This document shows, piece by piece, positions 23,378 through 32,480 of a stretch of 64,000 bases of DNA; position 1 is the stretch's first letter, and each line of letters starts with the position of its first letter. Source of the stretch: JAFMJV01 sp963814315 (GTDB lineage Bacteria; Chloroflexota; Limnocylindria; Limnocylindrales; CSP1-4); NCBI GenBank assembly GCA_963814315.1, contig CAWFCG010000003.1, positions 434,001 through 498,000 on the forward strand. Reading direction: 5' to 3'. The position numbers and the translations under genes were made by a program. Below the pieces are notes generated by a model that did no database searches, was not told the DNA's origin, and saw only the letters and a program-made list of their open reading frames with translations.

Positions 23378-24100
23378 ATGCCCACGAGCCGCGCCGCACT
23401 GGTCGACCGTCTCGGGCTGAGGTTCGACGACCCTTCACTCCTGACCGAGGCGCTCGTCCATAGCAGCTATGTGAACGAGCACCCCGAGGGCACCAGCGAG
23501 TCCAATGAGCGGCTCGAGTTCCTCGGGGACGCGGTCCTGTCCGTGGTCATGTCAGAGGCGTTGTTCAAGCGCCACCGTGATGAGCCGGAGGGCGTGCTCA
23601 CCACCCGCCGCGCCGCCATCGTTTCGACGCGTGGTCTGGCGCGTATCTCGCGCCGCCTCGGCATCGGCGACGCGCTCGTGCTGGGCCAGGGCGCCGAGAA
23701 CTCCGGTGAGCGCGGTCGTCCGTCAGTCTTGGCGGGTCTCTTCGAGTCGATCGTGGCCGCCATCTACCTCGACCAGGGATTGGAAGCGGCACGTCGTTTC
23801 ATCCTCGATGCCGCGGCCCCGGAGCTGGACGCGGCGCTGCCCATCGATGCCCTGAAAGCGCCCAAGAGCCGTCTGCAAGAACGCGCCTTCGCTGCCAGCG
23901 GCCGAGCGCCGGCCTATCGCATCGTCAGCAGTGACGGCCCCGATCACGATCGCCACTTCGTGGTGGAGGTCGCCATCGATGGCGAGGTCCGCGGCAGCGG
24001 GGAGGGTCGCAGCCGTCGCGAGGCTGAGACAAGAGCGGCTGAAGTGGCACTCGAACAGCTCGATGCTCTGACAGTCACCGCGGCTGGCTCGGCGCCATGA
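23378..24100 (+). CDS. rnc: ribonuclease III
   Basis: Double-strand-specific endonuclease for rRNA and mRNA processing. 240 residues from ATG 23378. The catalytic signature NERLEFLGDAVL is followed by ESIVAAIYLDQG, which holds the second metal-binding Asp/Glu pair region. A C-terminal dsRNA-binding domain (PKSRLQERAF, EGRSRREAETRAAEVAL) completes it. Its stop overlaps the smc ATG. Confidence 0.95.
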   Translation: MPTSRAALVDRLGLRFDDPSLLTEALVHSSYVNEHPEGTSESNERLEFLGDAVLSVVMSEALFKRHRDEPEGVLTTRRAAIVSTRGLARISRRLGIGDALVLGQGAENSGERGRPSVLAGLFESIVAAIYLDQGLEAARRFILDAAAPELDAALPIDALKAPKSRLQERAFAASGRAPAYRIVSSDGPDHDRHFVVEVAIDGEVRGSGEGRSRREAETRAAEVALEQLDALTVTAAGSAP

Positions 24101-27100
24101 GCCTGGCGCGCCTGCGCGAGCTGAGGATGGTCGGCTTCAAGTCCTTCGCCGAGCGCACCGTGGTCGAGTTCGGACCGGGCATCTCCGCCGTCGTAGGGCC
24201 CAACGGCAGTGGCAAGTCCAATCTTGCCGACGCATTGCGCTGGGCACTCGGCGAGCAGGGTCGCGCGCTGCGCAGCCGCCGCGCCGAGGACCTCATCTTC
24301 GCCGGCAGTGCCAATCGGCGTGCCGTGGGCATGGCCGATGTCAGCCTCGTCATCGATAACGAAGATCGCCTCCTCTCAGTCGATTACGGCGAGGTGGAGC
24401 TGTCTCGTCGGCTCTTTCGCTCCGGCGAGAACGAGTACCTCATCAACCGCCAGCGCATCCGCCTGCGCGACCTCGTCGAGTTGCTCGATGACGCCAACAT
24501 CGCCGACAACGCCTTCCTCTTCATCGGCCAGGGCATGGTCGACCAGGCGCTGGCGCTACGTCCCGAGGAGCGTCGGCCCTTGTTCGAGGAGGCGGCCGGT
24601 ATCCGCAAGCATCAGCGACGCCGCAAGCGCGCCGAGGCCGAGCTGGCTGAGGCTGAGGGCAACCTCGAGCGCGTCCGCGACGTGCTCGCCGAGCTGCGCC
24701 CCCAGGCCCGCCGTTTGGCGGCTCAAGCCGAGCAGCAGGAGGCCCGCATGGCGGCCGGGGCGGAGCTGGCGGAGGCATTGGTGGCCGGCGCGCGCGCCCG
24801 CCTGTCCGCAGTCGAGGTCGAATCGAGTCGTCATGCGGCAGCGCTGACCGCCTCGCGACGTGATGCTGATGCCGCGCTCGGTGCGCTGCGTGATGCGGAG
24901 GAACGGGCCGCCGCCCTGACCCGCGCGCTGTCGGAGCGCGCCGACGCGGAGCAGCGACTGCGTGAACGCCTCGATGAAGCTGGCACGACCGTGCAGCGCA
25001 TCGAGCTGGCCCAGACGCGCGTGGCCAGTGAGGTCGCGGCGCTGGCTCGTGAGCACGATCGGCTGGTCGCCGAGCGTGCGGCCGCGATGCTGCGAGCCGA
25101 AGAGGCACGGCGACGCATGGCCTCGGTACTCCCGGAGCCCGACCGGGCCGTGGAGGACGCACTCGAGCAGGCTGAGCAGCGGCTGGCGGAGGCGAACCGC
25201 GACACCGAGGAGCTGCGCCAGGCCGGACGCGCTGATGCTGAGCGGACTGCGTCCGCGCGCGCCACGCGCGGGCGGCTTGCGAGTGACACCGAGCGCGCCA
25301 TACGACGTTCTGCCGAGACCGAACGTCAGCACCAGGCGCAACGGGAGCAGGTCTCGGTAGCTACCCAGAAGGCCGCCAGGACCGCTGAGCGTGCCGAGGT
25401 GGCTGCCGGCGCTCGGACTCAGGCTCATGCGGCGGAAGAAGCTGCTGAACAGGAGGCCGCTGCGGCGCGCACTGCGGCGAGCGAGACAGACGCCGAGGCG
25501 TCCGCGGCCAACGAGTCACTCAGCCGGCTGCGCGCCGAGCAGGGGGGGCTGAGCGCGCGTCGTGAGGCGCTCGACCAGCAGCTGGAGACCGGCCCCGACG
25601 ACGCCCTGCTCCGCAGCGTACGCGCTCGAGGCGGTCGTCGCTTCACCGATGGCCTGGAGGTCGAACCTGAGCTCCGCCTCGCCGTCGAAGCCGCCTTGGG
25701 TGAGATCCTGGCTGGCCTCGTGCTCGACCCCGACGATGCGCGCGCGCTCGCCGACGCCGCGTCAGTGCTGGTCCTGAGCGACGGTGGAGATGGTCGCAGC
25801 CGAGGTGGTGACCGCGCCGGGACCAAGCTCGAGGAGCGGGTCAGCGCGGCTGGAGGCGGGCCACTGTCGAGGGCGCTGCGGCTCGATCCCGATGCGCACG
25901 CGGCGCGCTTGCTGTCACGTTGCGTGTGGGTCCCGGGACTTGACGACGCCCTCGCGCTCCGGGAGCTCCTGCCACCCGGTTGGCGCATCGTGACCCGGGA
26001 TGGCCTGGTCATCGATGACCTGGGCGTGCTTCGTCCTGCGCCCGGCGTCTCCCTCCTGGAACGCCGTGCCACTCGCGACGAGGTGGATCGGCGTCTTGAG
26101 CATGCGCTTGTCGACCTTGCGGGGGCGACGACCCGTGCCGCCGCCGCCGAGGATGCCCGTGCCGCCGCAGGCACGGCGACACGGTCGGCTCGCGAACGGT
26201 TGGACGCGGCGCGGCGTACCCGTCGCGTGGCCGATGAGGCCGACCGCACCGCGGCCTCGGCCGCCGAGAACGCGGCCCGCGAACTGGCCTGGCAGGAAGC
26301 CCTGCTGGAACGCGCCCGTGATGAGGCGTCGGCTGCGGCTGTGGAGGCCCGCCAGCGCTCCGCCGAGCTCAGTGATCTCGATGCGAGCCAGGCCGGGGAG
26401 GATGCCAGCCCGGGGGCACGGACCGCACTGGAAGCGTTGGAAGCCCGCACCGCTGCGCTGCGTCGTGAGCGCGATGCAGCGGCGGACGTCGCTGCCGAGG
26501 CGCGCGCCGTGCGCGATCTCGCCCTGGAGGAGCGCCGCCGCGCCGAGGTCGGCCTGGGGCTCGCCGAGGCTCGTCTCGAGGAACTCGATGGTGAAGAGGT
26601 CGCGCTCAGCGGCCGGGACGCGGACCTGGTCGCCGAACGCGAACGCCTGGCCACGGAGCAGGTCGCGGCACAGTCGGTCCAGGACCGTGAACGCGAGGCC
26701 TTCGAGACCTCTGTGGCGCGGGCTCGCGACGAGCGCAACGACTTGCTGGCGGTCGAGGCGGCCGCCAGCACGGCACGCGAGCGCCTGCGGACAGCCGAGG
26801 GGCGAAGTCGCCAAAGCGAGGTCGCTGAGATGGAGGCCCGCCTGCAGGCGGATGCCGCTCGTGAGGGCCTGCTGGTGGAACTGGCCTCGATCGGGGACGA
26901 TGGTCTGCAGATGCTGCTGACCCAGAGCGACCAGCCCACGCCGCCGCGGATCGCCGACGGTGACGAGCTGCCCGAGCTGCTCGAAGCGGCGCTTGACGCT
27001 GCCCTCGACACCTGGCGGGAGGGGGCTGCCGACGAAACGGAGTCACCCGAGCCACCGTCGCGGGTCCGCATCGCCGCCCTCCGACGACGCTTCAACGACG

Positions 27101-27738
27101 TTGGCGCCAGCAACCCCTTCGCCGTCGAGGAGCTGGCCGAGGTCAGAGGGCGCCTGGAGTCGCTGGAGGCGCAACGCGAGGACCTCGAGAAGGCCATCCG
27201 CGACACCCGCGAGCTGATCGCCCGCCTCGGCAGCCTGATGACCGAGCAGTTCGGCCAGACCTTCGAAGCGCTCGAAGGTGCCTTTGGACGTCGCTTCCAC
27301 CAGCTCTTCGGTGGTGGTGAAGCGCAGCTCTCGCTGACCGACCCATCCGACCTGTCTTCGACCGGCGTCGAGATCACGGCGCGCCCTCCGGGCAAGAAGC
27401 GTCAGCCACTAGCCATGCTCTCAGGTGGCGAGCGAGCCCTCACCGCGGTGGCCCTGCTGATGGCCATGCTGGAGGTGCGACCGGTACCGTTCTGCGTGCT
27501 CGACGAGGTGGATGCGGCACTCGACGAGGCCAACATCGGACGTTTCTCGTCCGCGCTCCGCTCGCTCGCACAGGAGATCCAGTTCGTGGTCATCACCCAC
27601 AACCGCGGCACCATCGAGGCCGCCGACGCGCTGTATGGCGTGACCGTCGGCGATGATGCGGTCAGCCGCGTCATCTCGCTCAAGCTGGCCGATCTGCCCG
27701 AAGGCGACCCACGCTCCGCTGTGGGAGCACACGCATGA
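24097..27738 (+). CDS. smc: chromosome segregation ATPase SMC
   Basis: 1213 residues. The N-terminal ATPase half has LRELRMVGFKSFAERT and Walker A GPNGSGKSN (34-42). About 330 residues of Arg/Glu/Ala coiled coil lead to a hinge near residues 505-655 (FTDGLEVEPELRLAVEAALG and the following globular stretch). A second coiled-coil arm runs back to the C-terminal half with the signature LSGGERALTAVALL and Walker B FCVLDEVDAALDEAN. Condenses and segregates DNA with ScpA/ScpB, which are not in the window. rnc-smc-ftsY is a conserved order. A 656-residue Ser/Arg-rich frame on the other strand is a shadow of the coiled coil. Confidence 0.97.
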   Translation: MSLARLRELRMVGFKSFAERTVVEFGPGISAVVGPNGSGKSNLADALRWALGEQGRALRSRRAEDLIFAGSANRRAVGMADVSLVIDNEDRLLSVDYGEVELSRRLFRSGENEYLINRQRIRLRDLVELLDDANIADNAFLFIGQGMVDQALALRPEERRPLFEEAAGIRKHQRRRKRAEAELAEAEGNLERVRDVLAELRPQARRLAAQAEQQEARMAAGAELAEALVAGARARLSAVEVESSRHAAALTASRRDADAALGALRDAEERAAALTRALSERADAEQRLRERLDEAGTTVQRIELAQTRVASEVAALAREHDRLVAERAAAMLRAEEARRRMASVLPEPDRAVEDALEQAEQRLAEANRDTEELRQAGRADAERTASARATRGRLASDTERAIRRSAETERQHQAQREQVSVATQKAARTAERAEVAAGARTQAHAAEEAAEQEAAAARTAASETDAEASAANESLSRLRAEQGGLSARREALDQQLETGPDDALLRSVRARGGRRFTDGLEVEPELRLAVEAALGEILAGLVLDPDDARALADAASVLVLSDGGDGRSRGGDRAGTKLEERVSAAGGGPLSRALRLDPDAHAARLLSRCVWVPGLDDALALRELLPPGWRIVTRDGLVIDDLGVLRPAPGVSLLERRATRDEVDRRLEHALVDLAGATTRAAAAEDARAAAGTATRSARERLDAARRTRRVADEADRTAASAAENAARELAWQEALLERARDEASAAAVEARQRSAELSDLDASQAGEDASPGARTALEALEARTAALRRERDAAADVAAEARAVRDLALEERRRAEVGLGLAEARLEELDGEEVALSGRDADLVAERERLATEQVAAQSVQDREREAFETSVARARDERNDLLAVEAAASTARERLRTAEGRSRQSEVAEMEARLQADAAREGLLVELASIGDDGLQMLLTQSDQPTPPRIADGDELPELLEAALDAALDTWREGAADETESPEPPSRVRIAALRRRFNDVGASNPFAVEELAEVRGRLESLEAQREDLEKAIRDTRELIARLGSLMTEQFGQTFEALEGAFGRRFHQLFGGGEAQLSLTDPSDLSSTGVEITARPPGKKRQPLAMLSGGERALTAVALLMAMLEVRPVPFCVLDEVDAALDEANIGRFSSALRSLAQEIQFVVITHNRGTIEAADALYGVTVGDDAVSRVISLKLADLPEGDPRSAVGAHA

Positions 27739-28679
27739 CGGCGCCAGAGCGCGGAGCCCCGACCGCCGACCGCATCCTGCTGCAGAACGCACTCAAGCCC
27801 ACGCGGCAAGGGTTCGCCGAGCGCGTCAAGAGCCTGCTGGGCTCGGGTCACGCCGACGACGACACCTGGGAGGAGGTCGAAGAGGCGCTTATCTCAGCTG
27901 ATCTCGGTGCCGAGCTCGCCATCGAGGTCTGTGATCGCGCCCGCGCTCGCACCGATGTGGGTGCCCAGAAGGCGCTACAGCTGGAGCTGCTGCAGCTGTT
28001 CGCGGAGCGCAAGCCGGTGCCCTGGCCGCGTATCCCGGGGCCCGGCATCCCCGCGGTCATCCTGGTGGTCGGCGTGAATGGCACCGGCAAGACCACCACC
28101 ATCGCCAAGCTGGCCTACCGTTTCAAGTCACTGGGCGCCAAGGTCCTGTTGGCTGCGGCTGACACGTTCCGCGCCGCCGCCGTCGAGCAGATCAGCAGCT
28201 GGGCCGAGCGTATCGATGTGCCCGTCATCGCCCACGCCGCCGGTGCCGATCCCTCCGCCGTCGTCTTCGATGCCATGGACGCGGCGGTGGCGCGCGGCAT
28301 GGATGTCGTCATCATCGACACCGCTGGACGGTTGCACACCAAGGCCAACCTCATGGAGGAGCTGGCCAAGATCCGGCGCACCATCGGCAAGCGTATCCCG
28401 GAAGCGCGACCAGAGGTGTTATTCGTGCTTGACGCCACAACCGGCCAGAACGGGCTGCTGCAGGCCAAGGCTTTCAACGACTCGTCCGGCCTGACGGCCA
28501 TCGCGCTGACCAAGCTGGACTCCACGTCCAAGGGCGGCGTGGCCTTCGCCATCGAGCGCAGCACGGACGTACCGGTGCTCTTCGTCGGCCTGGGCGAGAA
28601 GCTGACCGACCTGCGGGACTTCGACCCCAATGCGTTCGTGGCTGCGCTGTTCGCCGTCGATGGGTCGGCCGGCTCCTGA
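27735..28679 (+). CDS. ftsY: signal recognition particle receptor FtsY
   Basis: Membrane-associated GTPase that receives SRP-bound ribosomes. 314 residues; ATG overlaps the smc stop (ATGA). N domain with EEVEEALISADLGAELA, G domain with GVNGTGKTTT (113-122), AADTFRAAAVEQ, DTAGRLHTKANLMEEL, TKLDSTSKGG and GLGEKLTDLRDF. The acidic A domain of proteobacterial FtsY is missing, as in Gram-positives. ffh follows from its own promoter. Confidence 0.96.
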   Translation: MTAPERGAPTADRILLQNALKPTRQGFAERVKSLLGSGHADDDTWEEVEEALISADLGAELAIEVCDRARARTDVGAQKALQLELLQLFAERKPVPWPRIPGPGIPAVILVVGVNGTGKTTTIAKLAYRFKSLGAKVLLAAADTFRAAAVEQISSWAERIDVPVIAHAAGADPSAVVFDAMDAAVARGMDVVIIDTAGRLHTKANLMEELAKIRRTIGKRIPEARPEVLFVLDATTGQNGLLQAKAFNDSSGLTAIALTKLDSTSKGGVAFAIERSTDVPVLFVGLGEKLTDLRDFDPNAFVAALFAVDGSAGS

Positions 28680-28681
28680 GC

Positions 28682-28701
28682 GGCGGTGAGGCCAAACCGC
28701 C
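28682..28701 (+). terminator. inverted repeat after ftsY, possible terminator
   Basis: GGCGGT (28682-28687) and ACCGCC (28696-28701) form a 6-bp stem three bases after the ftsY stop. No T-tract follows, and the ffh -10 element begins eight bases later, so a termination role is uncertain. Confidence 0.3.
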
Positions 28702-28709
28702 AGCGCGGC

Positions 28710-28715
28710 TAGACT
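28710..28715 (+). promoter_or_regulatory. -10 element of ffh (leaderless type)
   Basis: TAGACT seven bases before ATG 28723, with no ribosome binding site. Confidence 0.55.
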
Positions 28716-28722
28716 GACCGGC

Positions 28723-30054
28723 ATGTTCGACGCGCTTTCTGATCGCCTCCGTCTCGCGCTCTCCGGGCTGAGTGGCCATGGCCGTGTCTCCGAAGAGGAC
28801 GTCGATGTCGCCATGCGCGCGATCCGCCTGGCCCTGCTGGAGGCCGACGTCAACTACAAGGTCGTCAAGGACTTCGTCAAGCGGGTCAAGGAGCGTGCCA
28901 TCGGCGCGCACGTCGTCGAGAGCGTCAATGCCGGCCAGATCGTGGTCAAGATCGTGCACGAGGAGCTCACTGCCATCCTCGGCGCCGGAGACCGCACCTT
29001 CCGCTTCGACGGCTCGCCTGCGGTCATCGCCATGGTCGGCCTGCAAGGCTCGGGCAAGACCACCTCGTCGGCCAAACTGGCTCGTTGGATCGTGCGCCAG
29101 GGCCGCCAGCCGCTGCTGGTCGCGGCCGACCCATATCGGCCGGCCGCCGTGGAGCAGCTCATCACATTGGGCAAGAGCCTGGAGATCCCCGTCTACAGCG
29201 CACCGGCCGGCACGCGCGTGGTCGACATCGCCAGCGGGGCCGTCGCTCATGCCCGGGCTACCGGCCGCGACGTGGTCATCCTTGACACCGCCGGCCGCCT
29301 CCAGGTCGACGAGGGGCTCATGGGTGAGATCCGCGAGGTGCACGCTGCGGTCAACCCCACCGAGACGTTGCTGGTGGTCGATGCCATGGTCGGACAGGAG
29401 GCGGTTTCTGTTGCCGAGGCGTTCCACGCCAACACCCCGGTCAGTGGCTTGGTGCTGACGAAGATCGACGGTGATGCCCGGGGTGGCGCGGCCCTTTCCA
29501 TCTCCGCCGTCAGCGGTCTGGCCGTCAAGTTCATGGGCACCGGGGAGAAGACCGACGCCCTGGAGGTCTTCCACCCTGATCGACTCGCCGGCCGCATCCT
29601 GGGTATGGGCGACGTGGTCAGCCTCGTGGAGCGCGCCCAAGAGACCTACGACGCCAAGGAAGCCGAGAAGCTGGCCGAGAAGCTCAAGAAGAACGCCTTC
29701 ACCCTCGACGACTTCCTGGAGCAGATGCAGCAGATCAAGAAGATGGGCCCGCTGGGCTCGATCATCGACATGATCCCGGGTCTCGGTGGCGCCGCCAAGC
29801 AGGCACAGCAGGCCATCGACCGCGGTGAGCTGGCACACGTGGAGGCCATCATCAGTTCGATGACGCGCGCAGAGCGTGCCGATCCGGGCATCCTCAACGC
29901 GTCTCGACGTAGACGCATCGCGCGTGGCTCCGGGACCAGCCTTCCGGAAGTCAATCGACTGGTCAAGCAGTTCGGCGAGATGCAACGCGTGATGAAGATG
30001 ATGCGAGGCAGAGGGGGCAAGATCCCCGGCATGCCGATGGGACCGCTGTCCTAG
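28723..30054 (+). CDS. ffh: signal recognition particle protein Ffh
   Basis: GTPase that binds signal peptides with 4.5S RNA. 443 residues. N domain, then G domain with GLQGSGKTTSSAKLA (from 106), DPYRPAAVEQL, DTAGRLQVDE, TKIDGDARGG and GTGEKTDALEVF. The C-terminal M domain has MGPLGSIIDMIPG and the RNA-binding SRRRRIARGSGTS segment, with a Met-rich end (QRVMKMMRG). No 4.5S RNA gene was recognised nearby. Confidence 0.96.
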   Translation: MFDALSDRLRLALSGLSGHGRVSEEDVDVAMRAIRLALLEADVNYKVVKDFVKRVKERAIGAHVVESVNAGQIVVKIVHEELTAILGAGDRTFRFDGSPAVIAMVGLQGSGKTTSSAKLARWIVRQGRQPLLVAADPYRPAAVEQLITLGKSLEIPVYSAPAGTRVVDIASGAVAHARATGRDVVILDTAGRLQVDEGLMGEIREVHAAVNPTETLLVVDAMVGQEAVSVAEAFHANTPVSGLVLTKIDGDARGGAALSISAVSGLAVKFMGTGEKTDALEVFHPDRLAGRILGMGDVVSLVERAQETYDAKEAEKLAEKLKKNAFTLDDFLEQMQQIKKMGPLGSIIDMIPGLGGAAKQAQQAIDRGELAHVEAIISSMTRAERADPGILNASRRRRIARGSGTSLPEVNRLVKQFGEMQRVMKMMRGRGGKIPGMPMGPLS

Positions 30055-30135
30055 TGTGAACCCGGCCGCAGCGGTGAGACAATGACGCCGTCGAGATCCA
30101 TCGTTCACCCCCAACTCAACGTCTCGGAGGTATCA

Positions 30136-31869
30136 ATGTCTGTCGTTTCAGCCGATCCGACCCGTGGTCGCGGAGGCCTCTGGCGCTGGGCCGTGGCCCT
30201 CGTCGCCACCCTCGCGCTCGTCCTCTCCGGCTCGGGACTCGTCGTCTTCGCCCAGAGTGGCCAAGGCGAGTCACAGGGTCCGGTGTTCGTGCCCGCCGAC
30301 ATGCCCATCTATCTTGAGGCCCGACTCGACATGCCTGCTGGCCAGGATGAGATGCTGGCCCAGATGCTGACCGCCTTCCCACTCTTTGCCGATGCCGGCA
30401 GCTTCGACATGAAGCTGGACGAGGCCCTCGCCAGCCTGACCGTTGGCGGCCTTGAGATTGGCGCTCTGCCGCCCGATACCGACCTGGTCGGCGATGTGCT
30501 GACCGGCGAGATCGGCCTGGCCATCGGCGATCTTGGGGCGGTCATGAGCGGTGCCGGGGATCCGCCCATGCTGATCGGGATGGCCGTGGCGGACGCCGAC
30601 CTGGCCACTTCCATGCTGACGGCTATGGCTGGTTCGGCCGCCACCGAGGAGATGGTCAACGACACCGCGGTCCTGAGTGACGGTTCCACCAGCGGCGCTG
30701 TCCACGGCGATTGGATGTTGGTCAGCAACGACCCCGAGATGGTCAAGGCCGGCATCGATGTCCTTGATGGCAACGCGCCCAGCCTGGCCGCCGACCCCGA
30801 TTTCTCGACGGCATTCGCCCGTGTGCCGGCAGCCCATCTTGGTGCTGCCTACATGGACCTGCAGTCGTTCGGTTCGCTCATCGACATGGCCGGCATGATG
30901 GCAGACGGCCAGACCGGCATGGATCTGCCCGTGGGCGACCTCGCGGCCCTGCTCCCGGTGGATATGGTGATGTACCTCGCCGCCGAGGCAGACCGCCTCA
31001 ACCTCGAAGCCATCGTCACGCCCGCGGAGGGCACGATGGACCTGCCGCTGGGCGAGTCGGACCTGGCCAACCTCTTCCCGTCCGATACCCAGTTGTATGT
31101 CGAAGCTCGCGAGATGGGCACCACCGTCGAGACGACGCTGAATGGCCTTGTCGAGCTGCTGGCGACCCAGGCAGAAGCCATGCCTGGCGAGTCCCTCGGG
31201 GGCATGTCCGACCTGGACATGCTGTTCGGTGAGGACAGCCCCGTCACCTCCATGCTAGGCGTGCCGCTGCCACAGTTCCTGGACTTCGTCGTCGATGCCA
31301 GTGTCGGCGCCGGCCTCAGCTCTGATGGCCTCTGGCTGGGCATGGCCGGCGAGGTTTCCGATGAGACCGTGGCCCAGGAGCGTGTCGACAGCATCATCAG
31401 CTTGCTCCGGCTCTTCGGCGGCGACCCCGCCGAGACGGGCATCAGCGTCGAGACCGAGATGGTCGGTGACGTCGAGGTCACCAACATCATGCTGCCACTC
31501 GACCAGATGCTGGCCGGATCGGGCTTGCCCATCGCACTCGGTGACAGCATCAGTATCGCGGTCGCCGATGGCAACCTGCTCCTGGGCCTGGGCGACTTCG
31601 TGCAGTCAGCGCTTGCCGCTGATGGGGGCGACTCGCTCGGCACCAGTGCCGGCTATGTCGATGCGCTCGCGGGCGACACCACCAACAGCGGCGTGATGTA
31701 CGTCAACATCAGCTCGCTGCTGGGGGCGCTGGATCCCATGCTCTCGATGATGATCCCCGAGTGGGCGGACATCGCACCCTACGCCACCGGTCTTGACCGC
31801 ATGATCGCGGTCGGTACGGCCGATGACGAGGTCATGCGTGCCCGGATGACGGTCATCGCCAACCAGTAA
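30136..31869 (+). CDS. secreted or membrane-anchored DUF3352-type protein
   Basis: 577 residues from ATG 30136, with GGAGG (30126-30130) five bases upstream; ATG 30082 lacks such a site. A signal peptide is clear: basic RGRGGLWRW, a hydrophobic core ALVATLALVLSGSGLVV, and a likely cleavage after VFA. The rest is acidic, Met- and Gly-rich, with repeated units of the form FVPADMPIYLEARLD and LFPSDTQLYVEAREM, which look like two related halves. This matches my memory of DUF3352 proteins of Chloroflexota and cyanobacteria. Function unknown. Met is strikingly frequent for so GC-rich a genome. Confidence 0.8.
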   Translation: MSVVSADPTRGRGGLWRWAVALVATLALVLSGSGLVVFAQSGQGESQGPVFVPADMPIYLEARLDMPAGQDEMLAQMLTAFPLFADAGSFDMKLDEALASLTVGGLEIGALPPDTDLVGDVLTGEIGLAIGDLGAVMSGAGDPPMLIGMAVADADLATSMLTAMAGSAATEEMVNDTAVLSDGSTSGAVHGDWMLVSNDPEMVKAGIDVLDGNAPSLAADPDFSTAFARVPAAHLGAAYMDLQSFGSLIDMAGMMADGQTGMDLPVGDLAALLPVDMVMYLAAEADRLNLEAIVTPAEGTMDLPLGESDLANLFPSDTQLYVEAREMGTTVETTLNGLVELLATQAEAMPGESLGGMSDLDMLFGEDSPVTSMLGVPLPQFLDFVVDASVGAGLSSDGLWLGMAGEVSDETVAQERVDSIISLLRLFGGDPAETGISVETEMVGDVEVTNIMLPLDQMLAGSGLPIALGDSISIAVADGNLLLGLGDFVQSALAADGGDSLGTSAGYVDALAGDTTNSGVMYVNISSLLGALDPMLSMMIPEWADIAPYATGLDRMIAVGTADDEVMRARMTVIANQ

Positions 31870-31882
31870 CCTGCCGAAGAGG

Positions 31883-31888
31883 TACCAT
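31883..31888 (+). promoter_or_regulatory. putative -10 element of the rpsP operon
   Basis: TACCAT 14 bases after the DUF3352 stop and about 95 bases before rpsP. A long hairpin follows at once. Confidence 0.35.
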
Positions 31889-31920
31889 TCGCCGGGCGTC
31901 GTCTGACGATGCCCGGCGTG
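31889..31920 (+). terminator. 12-bp hairpin between the DUF3352 gene and rpsP
   Basis: CGCCGGGCGTCG and CGATGCCCGGCG pair over 12 positions (one G-U) around a 5-base loop TCTGA; TGTTCATGT follows. It could end the DUF3352 transcript or, if the upstream TACCAT is used, act as an attenuator in the rpsP leader. Confidence 0.5.
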
Positions 31921-31984
31921 TTCATGTCTGCGCGACCCATCTCGCGCGGCAACGCCCTCGCCCCACAGGAGGTCTCCGAAACCC

Positions 31985-32239
31985 TTGGCAGTCCGAATCC
32001 GTCTCACCCGAGTCGGCGCGACCAAGCAGCCCAGCTACCGCTTCGTCGTCGCTGACAGCCGCAACGCCCGCGATGGTCGTTCCATCGAAACGCTGGGTCA
32101 CTACAACCCGCGCAGTGAACCAGTCGAGATCAATGTCGACGCTGAGAAGGCCGTCAAGTGGATGAAGCAGGGCGCCAAGCCCTCCGCCACCGTGGAGCGC
32201 CTCTTCCGCCGGGTCGGCATCCTCCCAGACGCCAAGTAG
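31985..32239 (+). CDS. rpsP: 30S ribosomal protein S16
   Basis: 84 residues, AVRIRLTRVGATKQPSYRFVV at the N-terminus and a standard S16 fold. The only fitting start is TTG 31985, with AGGAGG (31967-31972) 12 bases upstream. First gene of rpsP-khpA-rimM-trmD, a conserved ribosome and tRNA maturation operon. Confidence 0.95.
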   Translation: MAVRIRLTRVGATKQPSYRFVVADSRNARDGRSIETLGHYNPRSEPVEINVDAEKAVKWMKQGAKPSATVERLFRRVGILPDAK

Positions 32240-32240
32240 C

Positions 32241-32474
32241 ATGGCTGCAGTCGAACTGGTCACATTCGTGGCCAAGTCCCTGGTCGATGATCCTGACGCG
32301 GTCAGGGTCGAAGTCCACGAGGAAGACGGTGTGCAGGTCATCGAGCTGACCGTGGCCGAGGATGACATGGGCAAGGTCATCGGCCGCAACGGCTCCGTGG
32401 CCAAGGCTCTGCGAACGTTGCTGAAGGTCGTCGCCACGCGTGACGGCGAGTCCATCTCTCTGGAGATCGTCTAG
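32241..32474 (+). CDS. khpA: KH-domain RNA-binding protein KhpA (YlqC)
   Basis: 77 residues forming one KH domain, with the RNA-binding loop VIGRNGSVAKALRTLL. In Gram-positives the homologue pairs with KhpB and affects cell elongation and RNA metabolism. ATG lies one base after the rpsP stop; the position between rpsP and rimM is typical. Confidence 0.93.
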   Translation: MAAVELVTFVAKSLVDDPDAVRVEVHEEDGVQVIELTVAEDDMGKVIGRNGSVAKALRTLLKVVATRDGESISLEIV

Positions 32475-32480
32475 CCCCGC

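Noticed and set aside
25425..27395. 656-residue Ser/Arg-rich minus-strand frame over smc
   Set aside because: Composition mirrors the Glu/Ala/Arg coiled coil of SMC; no domain and no promoter.
28474..30114. 546-residue minus-strand frame over ffh
   Set aside because: Antisense shadow of ffh; no recognisable motif.
30082..30135. ATG 30082 as start of the DUF3352 protein
   Set aside because: No ribosome binding site; ATG 30136 has GGAGG at the right distance and is followed by a proper signal peptide.
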